From Deltaproteobacteria bacterium (GTDB lineage: Bacteria > Desulfobacterota > DSM-4660 > Desulfatiglandales > HGW-15): a stretch of DNA of 48,356 nt. How positions within the stretch are numbered: position 1 is the first letter of the stretch; every line of letters begins with the position of its first letter. The notes under the pieces were generated by a model. It saw nothing but the letters and a program-made list of their open reading frames with translations, was not told the origin of the DNA and made no database searches. Position numbers and translations under genes: made by a program. The DNA lies in contig JAFDHB010000012.1 in assembly GCA_019308985.1 (NCBI GenBank), forward strand, positions 1 through 48,356, given 5' to 3'. Below, one piece after another: positions 33,917-40,984 of the stretch.

Positions 33917-34456
33917 ATGGAGTCTGAGGGGCGATTGGCAATAGGTGACAGGATCAGGTCGATCAGGTTAGAAAAAGGCCTTAGCATCAAAGAACTGGCT
34001 GAGAGGGCCGGGTGTTCTGATGAATATCTTGGATGGGTGGAAGATGGTCAGATAGAACCTCCAGTTGCTCTGCTCCTTCGCCTGGAAAAGGCGATGCACC
34101 TGGATACAGGGAGCTTGCTGGAAAGCCCCCGTTCATGGGAAAAACGCATGGAGGAGGCTGCCAAGAGGACAAAACACTATTCATATCAGGCCCTCACCCC
34201 TCCGGAGCCGGATAAGCGCTTGATGGCTTTTTCCATCAAAATACCACCTGGAACGGATCATGATGGAGTCGGTTACAGACACGAAGGGGAGGAGTTTATT
34301 TACGTCTTAGAAGGCAGTGTTGACGTGAGATTGGAGAAGGAGAAGCATAGACTTTCCAAAAAAGAATCTCTCCGATTCAATTCAAATCTCGATCACTTTA
34401 TCTCAAACCCTGGTGATGTTGAAGCTCAACTTCTCGTGATACTGTACGTCCCTTAG
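33917..34456 (+). CDS. XRE-family regulator with cupin sensor domain (copy 2)
   Basis: This 179-residue paralogue of the regulator at 18573-19121 has the same two domains: helix-turn-helix (about 10-60; IGDRIRSIRLEKGLSIKELA) and cupin (about 100-179; RHEGEEFIYVLEGSVDVRLE). The linker KRTKHYSYQALTP matches KRTEDYSYQNLTP of the other copy, showing common descent. The recognition helix differs (CSDEYLGWVEDG against TSYLSQIEKG), so the operators should differ. It stands alone with its own candidate promoter, and its target genes are not evident. The ribosome-binding site is weak. Confidence 0.9.
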   Translation: MESEGRLAIGDRIRSIRLEKGLSIKELAERAGCSDEYLGWVEDGQIEPPVALLLRLEKAMHLDTGSLLESPRSWEKRMEEAAKRTKHYSYQALTPPEPDKRLMAFSIKIPPGTDHDGVGYRHEGEEFIYVLEGSVDVRLEKEKHRLSKKESLRFNSNLDHFISNPGDVEAQLLVILYVP

Positions 34457-34572
34457 TGCTTCGATTCGCAATTGCGGTGGCGTATCTTTCGGATAAGAAT
34501 CCTTATTAATGCTCACTCAGCACTAAGTCCTGAGTAAATAAATACGTTAGGGTATTTATGAATCGAAGGACT

Positions 34573-34594
34573 TAGGCCTTTGGGGGCCTATTTT
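34573..34594 (+). terminator. Short intrinsic terminator candidate
   Basis: TAGGCC (34573-34578), six-base loop, GGCCTA (34585-34590), then TTTT. It lies about 115 bases downstream of the second XRE-cupin gene. Confidence 0.45.
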
Positions 34595-34780
34595 CCTCCC
34601 TGATTTCGTAGAATCCCGGCTCCGGGAAAGGACCGGGGAGAACCAAATGGGGCGCGAGGAACAACCTCCGAAATGAGCAAGAGATTTGTGGTTAAGATCG
34701 CGGGAACCGGGCTATGGATCTGTAGGAGGCAATCCGCCACCGTACCGGCCCGGGCCTCGATCAGAGAAGATGCAGGGCAT

Positions 34781-35590
34781 ATGAAATCCAAAAGCATCCT
34801 TTTTGCCATCACTATCCTTTTTGCAATCTTCTCGTGTCCCCCTGAAAAACGGGCACAGGCAAGGCCTGTTGTTCTGCCTTTACGTAATCAGGATGTGATT
34901 CAAGTTAAGGTAAAACGCGTGATCCTGGATCCTGTCAGCAAACAACCCGTGGTGATGCTGTCAGACACCAAGGAGACGAGGGCCCTTCCTATTTGGATAG
35001 ACATGTTTACAGCGAGCGCAATACAGTCCGAGCTTAAACAGGTTGAACATCAGCGACCACTCACTCACGATTTGCTGGAGAGGATAATCAAGGACTCCGG
35101 CCTCAAGGTGAAGAAAGTTATTATCACGAACCTCAGGGATGGGATCTATTACGCCAGGATAACTGTTGACAAGGAAGGCTCTCCCATTCACATAGATGCG
35201 CGTCCAAGTGACTCTATCGTTATTGCGCTCAAATTTGCCCTTCCTATTTTCGTGTCAAAAGAGCTCTTTACAGACAAGTCTATCCCTCTTAGAGACACAG
35301 AGAGTGCTGAAGAGGCTTACGGCTTACGAACCCAACCCTTGACACCATCTCTTTCAGAGGCCTTTTCCTTTAGTTCAACCCATGGTCTCCTCGTGGCGGA
35401 TGTTCTACCCGACAGCCCTGCAGAAAGCGACGGACTGAGGCGCGGTGATATACTGGTGCGGATTGGTGAATTAGAGGTCGAAAATAAAGAAGCCTTAAGA
35501 AAGGCCCTTGAAAAAAGCGCGGGCGCCTCTATCAGGGCGATGATTTACAGGAAGGGACAATTTGTCACTCTTGAACTCCACCCGAAATAG
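34781..35590 (+). CDS. Secreted bifunctional-nuclease-like (BFN/DUF151) domain with PDZ domain
   Basis: This 269-residue exported protein opens with a signal peptide (MKSKSILFAITILFAIFSC), possibly a lipoprotein at Cys19. The BFN/DUF151 domain follows (about 38-170; VKRVILDPVSKQPVVMLSD, LPIWIDMFTASAI, IDARPSDSIVIALKF). A C-terminal PDZ domain (about 190-268; GLLVADVLPDSPAESDGLRR) completes it. BFN proteins are usually cytosolic single-domain proteins; export and the PDZ fusion are less usual. The ATG at 34781 is chosen because it opens the signal peptide. An upstream in-frame ATG at 34673 would bury it behind 36 unrelated residues. No partner gene is obvious. Confidence 0.87.
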   Translation: MKSKSILFAITILFAIFSCPPEKRAQARPVVLPLRNQDVIQVKVKRVILDPVSKQPVVMLSDTKETRALPIWIDMFTASAIQSELKQVEHQRPLTHDLLERIIKDSGLKVKKVIITNLRDGIYYARITVDKEGSPIHIDARPSDSIVIALKFALPIFVSKELFTDKSIPLRDTESAEEAYGLRTQPLTPSLSEAFSFSSTHGLLVADVLPDSPAESDGLRRGDILVRIGELEVENKEALRKALEKSAGASIRAMIYRKGQFVTLELHPK

Positions 35591-35666
35591 ATCCTAGAAG
35601 GAGTCAAAAGGGAAAGCCTGTCGCGGTCTGCGGAAGAGCCGGGATCTTTGGGGTTTCCTTCACACC

Positions 35667-36090
35667 ATGGAATCAAGGCAAGATAAGAGCATATCTGACC
35701 CGAGAAAATGGGTGGAACTTTACGGTGACTACCTGTACAGATATGCCTTTGCAAGGACCCGGAATCAGCAAGTAGCAGAAGACCTTGTGCAGGAGACGTT
35801 CTTGGCGGCCTTGAATGGTCTCCAGGACTTTCAAGGTCGCTCAACAGAAAAGACCTGGCTTTCCTCCATCATCCGGCAGCCCTGCAAACCAGCTGAAGGC
35901 CCTATCAGACTGTCTCGCAGGGCTGCCGGATCGTCTGTCCCGCATCTTCATGCTTCGAGAGTTGGATGGAATGAGCACGGAGGATATCACCGATCTGCTT
36001 AATATAACTGACGCTAACTGTTGGGTGATGTTACACAGGGCTCGTATTTACCTGAGACGATGCCTTGAAATAACCTGGTTCAAAGGCTGA
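35667..36090 (+). pseudogene. ECF sigma factor broken by internal deletion and frameshift
   Basis: Sigma region 2 is encoded in one frame from ATG 35667 (YAFARTRNQQVAEDLVQETF, then EKTWLSSIIR). Region 4 is encoded in the +1 frame up to TGA 36088-36090 (CLAGLPDRLSRIFMLRELDG, then NCWVMLHRARIYLRRCLE). The two join around 35875-35890 with almost none of the 50-80 residue linker and region 2.4 tail that such factors have. A deletion that shifted the frame is the simplest reading. The zinc-finger anti-sigma gene that usually follows this type is absent; repeat copy E begins 60 bases later. Confidence 0.82.
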
Positions 36091-36150
36091 TATTCTATTG
36101 TCCCGGAAAAAGCTACATGTTCCTGGTTGAAAATAGGCCATCCCTAATGC

Positions 36151-36306
36151 TGATGGCTTCGTAAAAAGTCCAATTCCTGCGTTGCGCTTCATCTCGTTGT
36201 GATTGCGGCGTACGCTGAGCACGCCTCATCACACGAGATTCGCGCGCCTTGAACTTGAAGCTTTTTACTTTGCCATCTCAATTTCGACTTTTTACGAGTT
36301 CGTCAA
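36151..36306 (-). repeat. Dispersed intergenic repeat, copy E
   Basis: A full copy in reverse orientation, from TGATGGCTTCGTAAAAAGTC to TTTTTACGAGTTCGTCAA. The central hairpin has decayed (GGCGTACGCTGAGCACGCC). It lies just downstream of the broken sigma factor gene. Confidence 0.92.
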
Positions 36307-36584
36307 TGGTAATAGATGAAAAATTGTTCCTCTCCTTGTCCCCTGTTTTTTGGATTTCTCCACTCGATCAGTGTTTTCCCACCTGACCTGATCGATCCTA
36401 TGCTTGAGGAAGAATTTCCCCTTTCCCACACCCTTTGGGCCCGGCCTCTGAATGCGATGGCCTGACGGGCTCCGTTGCGCACATCGTCGGGAGTGACTTG
36501 ACACACTCTCGGCTTTGGCTTAGGAAATTCTTGGGAGGTGCGAAATATGGAGAGAACGGAACAGGAGAGAAGGTTTTCCCGGAC
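36307..36584. other. Spacer before the CULT gene
   Basis: About 280 bases with no recognisable gene on either strand. The CULT reading frame is open upstream to 36435, but the extra codons show no domain. A minus-strand frame through this region has no family resemblance. Confidence 0.4.
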
Positions 36585-36974
36585 ATGAACATGAATATGC
36601 ACCATGGCATTCTTGATGGAGTGGGAGGAAACGGCTCCAAGTCTTATCACTGTATCTTCTGCGGAAATAACATCACCCATTCAGACAGGCTAATACGAAT
36701 AGGTGGTACCAACCGTCATTTTTTTGTGAATCCTGCGGGTGAGGGTTGTGATTTCCATACCTTTTACTCCTGTCCGGGCGCCATAGCGCTTGGACAGGCC
36801 ACAGAAGAACATACCTGGTTTCACGGATACAACTGGACTATGGCCTTTTGCCGTCGCTGTGGCAAGCACCTGGGCTGGTACTATGAGGCAAGATCTACTG
36901 TGGAGAGGCCGCAAGAGTTCTGGGGTATACTGGTCGACCACCTCACGAATGATTTCACCCCCCCAGGAGAATAA
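36585..36974 (+). CDS. CULT-domain protein (bacterial cereblon thalidomide-binding-domain homologue)
   Basis: This 129-residue single-domain protein has a zinc site of two CxxC pairs (C23/C26 in HCIFCG; C89/C92 in FCRRCG). It also has the aromatic cage of the CULT domain: W78 (HTWFHG), W84 (YNWTM) and W98 (HLGWYY), with an aromatic Y100 two residues on. The 6- and 14-residue spacings equal those of human cereblon (W380, W386, W400, F402) and of the Magnetospirillum protein MsCI4. FFVNPAGEG and EFWGILVDHL also match. Bacterial CULT proteins are known to bind uridine and glutarimides; their cellular role is unknown. The ATG at 36585 is one of three close ATGs. It is a single gene between a repeat and a bactofilin gene. 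Confidence 0.92.
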   Translation: MNMNMHHGILDGVGGNGSKSYHCIFCGNNITHSDRLIRIGGTNRHFFVNPAGEGCDFHTFYSCPGAIALGQATEEHTWFHGYNWTMAFCRRCGKHLGWYYEARSTVERPQEFWGILVDHLTNDFTPPGE

Positions 36975-37194
36975 TATTGTGTTGGAGGCCGACCAGTATT
37001 AGGGTATAATAAGACAAATTGTGATTAGGCGGCAAGAACCTGGAGGCTCAAGCTTTAGCAAAGGTCCTATGCGAGGTTGAGCCGGTAAAATTCTGCCATG
37101 TGGAGAGGGGGGGATCTTGCGATAGTAATTAGAAGTATTTGCGCTCGATTCTCCTGCGTGCTTGACCTTCCCCTTTCCGGCAACGGAGTATCCA

Positions 37195-37902
37195 ATGAAG
37201 AAAAAGCGAAACAAGATATTGAGCCTATTGGGAGAGGATGCAGAATTCGACGGCATACTGAGATTCCGTGGCGCAATCCGAATAGACGGACGCTTCAAGG
37301 GAAAGATACTGGGGACAGGTGACCTGATCGTGGGAGCAAATGCTTCCCTTGAGGCTGTGATAATGGTTTCAAATGTACTCGTTACCGGAGAGATCCGTGG
37401 CGATGTTATTGCAGACAAAGGCGTGGACATCCTTTCGACGGGTAGAGTCCACGGTAACATTCAAGCTCCTAGGCTGATAATGGAAGAAGGAGCGATATTC
37501 GATGGTAATTGCAGGATGAAAAACTTAGAAGAAGGAGTTTCGCAACAGTCCGGTCTTGAGCAAGGGGAGGATGCGGACAAGGGGCTTAGTCCAAAGCGGA
37601 ATTCAGGAGTCATTCAAGGCCGTGTCCTTGCGAGAGCGGCGGTGGTAGGAGAGTCGCCCACGACCCTCACAGAGGGAGGCGAAGCAGATACATCAAAGGT
37701 TCCCCTTGAAGACGCTGAAGTCCTCGCCAGATGCGAAGGTATTGGGGAGAGGCACACCAAGACAGATTCCTCCGGGTACTATAGGCTCACCGACCTGGAA
37801 GATGGGCAGTGGGTGTTGGGCGTACGGGCGAAAGGTTACGAAAAAATGGAAGCGATTATAAGAATAGACGGAGGGGGCGTCTACGAGCATGACTTTGACT
37901 AG
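37195..37902 (+). CDS. Bactofilin domain fused to a carboxypeptidase-regulatory-like domain
   Basis: This is a 235-residue protein. Residues about 8-115 form a bactofilin beta-helix (DAEFDGILRFRGAIRIDGRF, GTGDLIVGANASLEA, STGRVHGNIQAPRLIMEEGA), a polymer-forming cytoskeletal domain. After a charged linker, residues about 150-235 look like a CarboxypepD_reg/transthyretin-like beta-sandwich (LEDAEVLARCEGIGERHTKT, SSGYYRLTDLEDGQWVLGVR). Bactofilins are cytoplasmic and usually 100-200 residues with plain tails. The added domain is normally found in secreted proteins, so the combination is unusual. GGAG lies six bases before the ATG, which opens the basic N terminus MKKKRNKILSLLG. It is transcribed alone. 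Confidence 0.85.
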   Translation: MKKKRNKILSLLGEDAEFDGILRFRGAIRIDGRFKGKILGTGDLIVGANASLEAVIMVSNVLVTGEIRGDVIADKGVDILSTGRVHGNIQAPRLIMEEGAIFDGNCRMKNLEEGVSQQSGLEQGEDADKGLSPKRNSGVIQGRVLARAAVVGESPTTLTEGGEADTSKVPLEDAEVLARCEGIGERHTKTDSSGYYRLTDLEDGQWVLGVRAKGYEKMEAIIRIDGGGVYEHDFD

Positions 37903-37923
37903 GTCTCATCCAGGCCTCTTTTT
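37901..37923 (+). terminator. Weak intrinsic terminator candidate after the bactofilin gene
   Basis: AGGTC (37901-37905), loop of seven, GGCCT (37913-37917, one G-T pair), followed by CTTTTT. It overlaps the TAG stop of the bactofilin gene. Confidence 0.35.
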
Positions 37924-38266
37924 CGCTAGCGAGTCCGGTTGAAAGAGAGCCTCAGGTTGTTGGTTTGATAAGGGGATTTCGTGATTATTTTTGGAGATGA
38001 TGAGCTAATAGAAATGGAGGGTCTTGGGAAAAACAGTAAGTAATTGCCAAGGGAAATTGGATGATGGCTAACGCCTTGCTTGTTGGGTGGCATAAGGTCT
38101 TGCCCCCGGTTTGAACCAATTGTACCTGGAAGCTCTCCAAGGATTATGTGAGGAGCCTCTCCTTGTTATTGAGGACCCGGTCAGCTTGGCCGGGTCTTTG
38201 ATATAGAAATGGGAGAAGTCGCTGATATCCGGTTAGAATGCCGATTTTCTATCGGGAGAATTGGAA
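37903..38266. other. Spacer before the cyclase gene
   Basis: About 360 bases with no clear gene. A 20-codon frame at 37981-38043 (GTG start after AAGGGGAT, opening MIIFGDDELIEMEG) is too short to support. A GC-rich hairpin lies at 38174-38199. Confidence 0.45.
38174..38199 (+). terminator. Intrinsic terminator candidate
   Basis: GACCCGG (38174-38180) pairs with CCGGGTC (38190-38196), extendable by a T-G and a C-G pair, and is followed by TTT. It sits about 70 bases before the cyclase ATG, so it would end transcripts from upstream or attenuate the cyclase gene. Confidence 0.5.
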
Positions 38267-39574
38267 ATGAAGAACCTTTTGCGACAGATCATTATCAGGC
38301 TTGCCGAGGGGGGGATTCTGCCATCTGACAGGGAGGAACTGAGACTGAGGAAAACCGTCCTTACCTTTATGGTGAGCCTGTACATTGTACTGGGGTTCTT
38401 TTGGGGCATAGCTTACATGGCCTTGGGACTTTTCTACTATGCTTTGATCCCCTTGGGTTACAGTATCGTGTCCTTCTTCACCCTGGTCATCTTCTTTCGT
38501 TTCAAACGGTACGATTTTTTTCGCTTCAGCCAGCTGACCATGATTCTGTTTGTGCCTTTCCTGCTACAGTGGACCCTTGGCGGTTTTGCAGCCTCGAGCG
38601 CAGTCATGATATGGGCAATCTTGTCTCCTATCGGATCTCTTATGTTTGCCGGGACACGCGAAGCCTTTGCCTGGTTTCTTGCCTATCTTGTGCTCATGGG
38701 GTTTTCGGGGATCCTGGACAGTAAGCTTTCCGAGAACGCCGCTGTTTTGCCCCAGTGGGCTACGATAAGTTTCTTTGTGGTCAATATTCTGGGCGTATCT
38801 TCAATTGCGTTTGTACTCATACGTTACTTTGTGAAAGAACGTGAGCTGGCCATGGAGACCCTGGGCAAGGAACATGAAATGATCCAAAAAGAGAAGGAAA
38901 GACTGCTCAAAATCAAGAACGTCTTAGGCCACTTTGTTCCTGAAACAGCCAAGAGGATCATTGAAAGGGATCCTGACAGGGCGGTCCTTGAGAAATATGT
39001 CAGAGACGCCACGGTGCTCTTTCTGGATATCGAGGGATTTTCATCCTTCCTGCAGACATACCCCCTTGAAAGGGTGAACCGCGCCATAGAGACATATTTT
39101 TCCCTGTTTTATGACTTGATTCAAAAAAGGGGAGGGGACATTAATGAGACTGCAGGGGATGGTATGATGGTAATCTTTCTTGATCAGGATCCCAAAACCC
39201 ATGCTAGAAACGCTGTTCAGGCTGCTATCGAGATAAAAATGCAATGTGCCAATTACAAGAAAATAAGGGACCCCAACCTGTTTCCCATAAGCGTCAATAT
39301 AGGAATCAGCTCGGGTGAAGTCTACTTGGGGTCCACAAAGATGAGGGGGACAGAGGGGGACAGGTGGACCTTCACGGCTTCCGGTCCCGTGACCCTTCTC
39401 GCGGCGAGGCTCTCTGAATATGGACACGGGGGCCAGATCTTGATAGGCGAAGAGACAGCGAGACGGGTGGAGGGATCTTTTCCCTTGGCTGGTCTTGGCA
39501 GGGTCAAGCTCAAAAATCTGGTAGATCCTGGAGAGGTCTTTGAGGTTACCGGACCTTCGGGGAAAAACATTTGA
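38267..39574 (+). CDS. Membrane-anchored class III adenylate/guanylate cyclase
   Basis: This 435-residue protein has an N-terminal membrane domain of about six helices (35-195; TFMVSLYIVLGFFWGIAYMA and following), a coiled-coil linker (KERELAMETLGKEHEMIQKE), and a class III nucleotide cyclase domain (about 225-430). The two metal aspartates lie in VLFLDIEGFSSF and NETAGDGMMVIF. The transition-state region is present as ASGPVTLLAARLSEYG. ATP or GTP preference cannot be fixed by eye. GGGAGA lies seven bases before ATG 38267. The cNMP-binding/PilZ protein 4.6 kb upstream is a possible receiver of its product. Architecture resembles the Cya enzymes with 6TM sensors common in this phylum. Confidence 0.92.
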   Translation: MKNLLRQIIIRLAEGGILPSDREELRLRKTVLTFMVSLYIVLGFFWGIAYMALGLFYYALIPLGYSIVSFFTLVIFFRFKRYDFFRFSQLTMILFVPFLLQWTLGGFAASSAVMIWAILSPIGSLMFAGTREAFAWFLAYLVLMGFSGILDSKLSENAAVLPQWATISFFVVNILGVSSIAFVLIRYFVKERELAMETLGKEHEMIQKEKERLLKIKNVLGHFVPETAKRIIERDPDRAVLEKYVRDATVLFLDIEGFSSFLQTYPLERVNRAIETYFSLFYDLIQKRGGDINETAGDGMMVIFLDQDPKTHARNAVQAAIEIKMQCANYKKIRDPNLFPISVNIGISSGEVYLGSTKMRGTEGDRWTFTASGPVTLLAARLSEYGHGGQILIGEETARRVEGSFPLAGLGRVKLKNLVDPGEVFEVTGPSGKNI

Positions 39575-39631
39575 TAACCTACCTAAATTAATGTAAAATT
39601 CGAAAAAATATGCCAGAATCCATCTTGCTTG

Positions 39632-39834
39632 AAGGCGTACTCAGCGTACGCGGCAATCATTTACCCCGTTAAATAACCCCGGATTCAAAGAACGTCGGGC
39701 TCATGATGTTTCTAGAGGGTTCCGGGCCTTTGATTCAGCTCCACAAATTCCCATTTAACGGGGCAGGGATGAAGCGCAACGCAGATCATTAGATCCCGCT
39801 CAGCGGGGAATTGGGCTTTTTGCGAAGCCATCAA
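39632..39834 (+). repeat. Dispersed repeat, 3' half, disrupted by an inserted hairpin element
   Basis: The flanks match the repeat: AAGGCGTACTCAGCGTACGC and GGCAATCA at the left, then GATGAAGCGCAACGCAG and GCGAAGCCATCAA at the right. Between them lies an insertion of about 105 bases bounded by CCCCGTTAAAT (39664-39674) and ATTTAACGGGG (39753-39763), a perfect 11-bp inverted repeat. A second small insertion (AGATCCCGCTCAGCGGGG) follows. The 5' half of the repeat is missing. Confidence 0.8.
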
Positions 39835-39838
39835 GGAT

Positions 39839-39965
39839 GATGAAGTCGTAGAAAGTCGAAATTGGGATGGCAAAGTAAAAAGCTTCAAGTTCAAGGCGCG
39901 CGAATCTCGTGTGATGAGGCGTACTTACCGTACGCCGCAATCACAACGAGATGAAGCGCAACGCA
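39839..39965 (+). repeat. Dispersed repeat, copy truncated by the start of a gene
   Basis: A copy beginning GATGAAGTCGTAGAAAGTC immediately after the disrupted copy. It follows the consensus through GATGAAGCGCAACGCA and then breaks off at 39965, where the DUF3795 coding sequence continues. The last 15 bases of the repeat are the first five codons of that gene. Confidence 0.88.
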
Positions 39966-40883
39966 CCCACAGGAGCCTGTGGAATAAATTGTGACGTTTG
40001 CAAGTTAGGATTACTGGGGGCCTGCTCAAGTTGCGGATCCGGTCGGAGCGGCGAAGCTCAAAAGAAAATGAGCGCCCAGATCCGAATCCTGGGAAGCCCA
40101 TGTCCCATCTTGGCCTGCGCCTATGAAAGGGGGATTGATTATTGCCTCAGGGACTGCAGCAATTTCCCATGCCAGCACTTCGAATCAGGATATTATCCTT
40201 ATAGCGAGGCGTACATAAAAATGCAAAAGAGAAGACGAAGGGATGTCCCGGTGTCAAGAGATCCTTCTGGTAAGGACGTAGCGGTGCCCCGGGAATACTG
40301 GGAAGAATTGAGCCAGAGGAACATTGATTCAATATGCGAAAGGGCTATGGCTGACAGGTCTACTCCCCACGGCATAATTTTGCCTTTTTTGGGGAGGCAA
40401 ATATTGCTGGACTTGAATGAGAGCTCTCTCAAGGTTTTGAAATACGGGACGTGGCATAGGGCGGATTATCCACTGCTCGAACTGCTTTCCCTTGTCTACC
40501 TATTGAATGTGGATTCCGAGCCCCTCTCCAATGAAATCATCGGAGTGCATGAGCTCAAGGATTCACACTTTTTCCGGGGACCCCACGAACTGAGAGTGCA
40601 AGGGATCGTCGATAGATTTGGCAAGGACCCGGACGGCTTCAGAGGGGCTTCAGAATCCCTTGGGGGTGAACCCTTGGACATGGCCGACCTGGCCTACAGG
40701 TTTTTCCCCATGCCAAAAGTTCCCCTTTACTACCTGCTATGGCTTGGGGATGAGGAATTCGATGCCCGGGTTTCTGTCCTATTTGACCGCACGATCGACC
40801 GGTATTTGTTTCCTGATGCCATATGGGGGATTGTAAATCTCGTTTCAGATGCGCTGTTGATGGCCCCGGACTACCCGTTCTAG
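39951..40883 (+). CDS. DUF3795-DUF3786 fusion protein, start codon inside a repeat
   Basis: This 310-residue protein has an N-terminal cysteine-rich DUF3795 domain (about 8-75; GACGINCDVCKLG, CSSCGSG, SPCPILACA, YCLRDCSNFPC) able to bind metal or an iron-sulfur cluster. A C-terminal DUF3786 domain follows (about 130-305; LLELLSLVYLLNVDS, FFRGPHELRVQGI, PLYYLLWLGDEEFDARVSVL). Neither has a firm function; such proteins occur in anaerobes near corrinoid and redox genes. The only usable start preserving the cysteine cluster is ATG 39951, whose codons MKRNA come from the truncated dispersed repeat. The next ATG is 39 codons on, past half the cysteines. No good ribosome-binding site precedes it. 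Confidence 0.8.
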   Translation: MKRNAPTGACGINCDVCKLGLLGACSSCGSGRSGEAQKKMSAQIRILGSPCPILACAYERGIDYCLRDCSNFPCQHFESGYYPYSEAYIKMQKRRRRDVPVSRDPSGKDVAVPREYWEELSQRNIDSICERAMADRSTPHGIILPFLGRQILLDLNESSLKVLKYGTWHRADYPLLELLSLVYLLNVDSEPLSNEIIGVHELKDSHFFRGPHELRVQGIVDRFGKDPDGFRGASESLGGEPLDMADLAYRFFPMPKVPLYYLLWLGDEEFDARVSVLFDRTIDRYLFPDAIWGIVNLVSDALLMAPDYPF

Positions 40884-40984
40884 AAAATGATGTTGGAAGA
40901 GAAAGCAATCCCCACTACCACTGCGAGCTGAAAATGCTCCGCCGAGAAGCTCCATTTACGGCGAGATCTCCTTGAGGTGACGGG

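Noticed and set aside
36303..36680. 125-codon minus-strand frame before and across the CULT gene start
   Set aside because: It overlaps repeat copy E's edge and the antisense of the CULT gene, and matches no family.
37981..38043. 20-codon ORF with GTG after AAGGGGAT
   Set aside because: It is too short to support without conservation data.
11053..39965. CRISPR or tandem array made of the recurring repeat
   Set aside because: Copies are kilobases apart, in both orientations, without spacers or cas genes.
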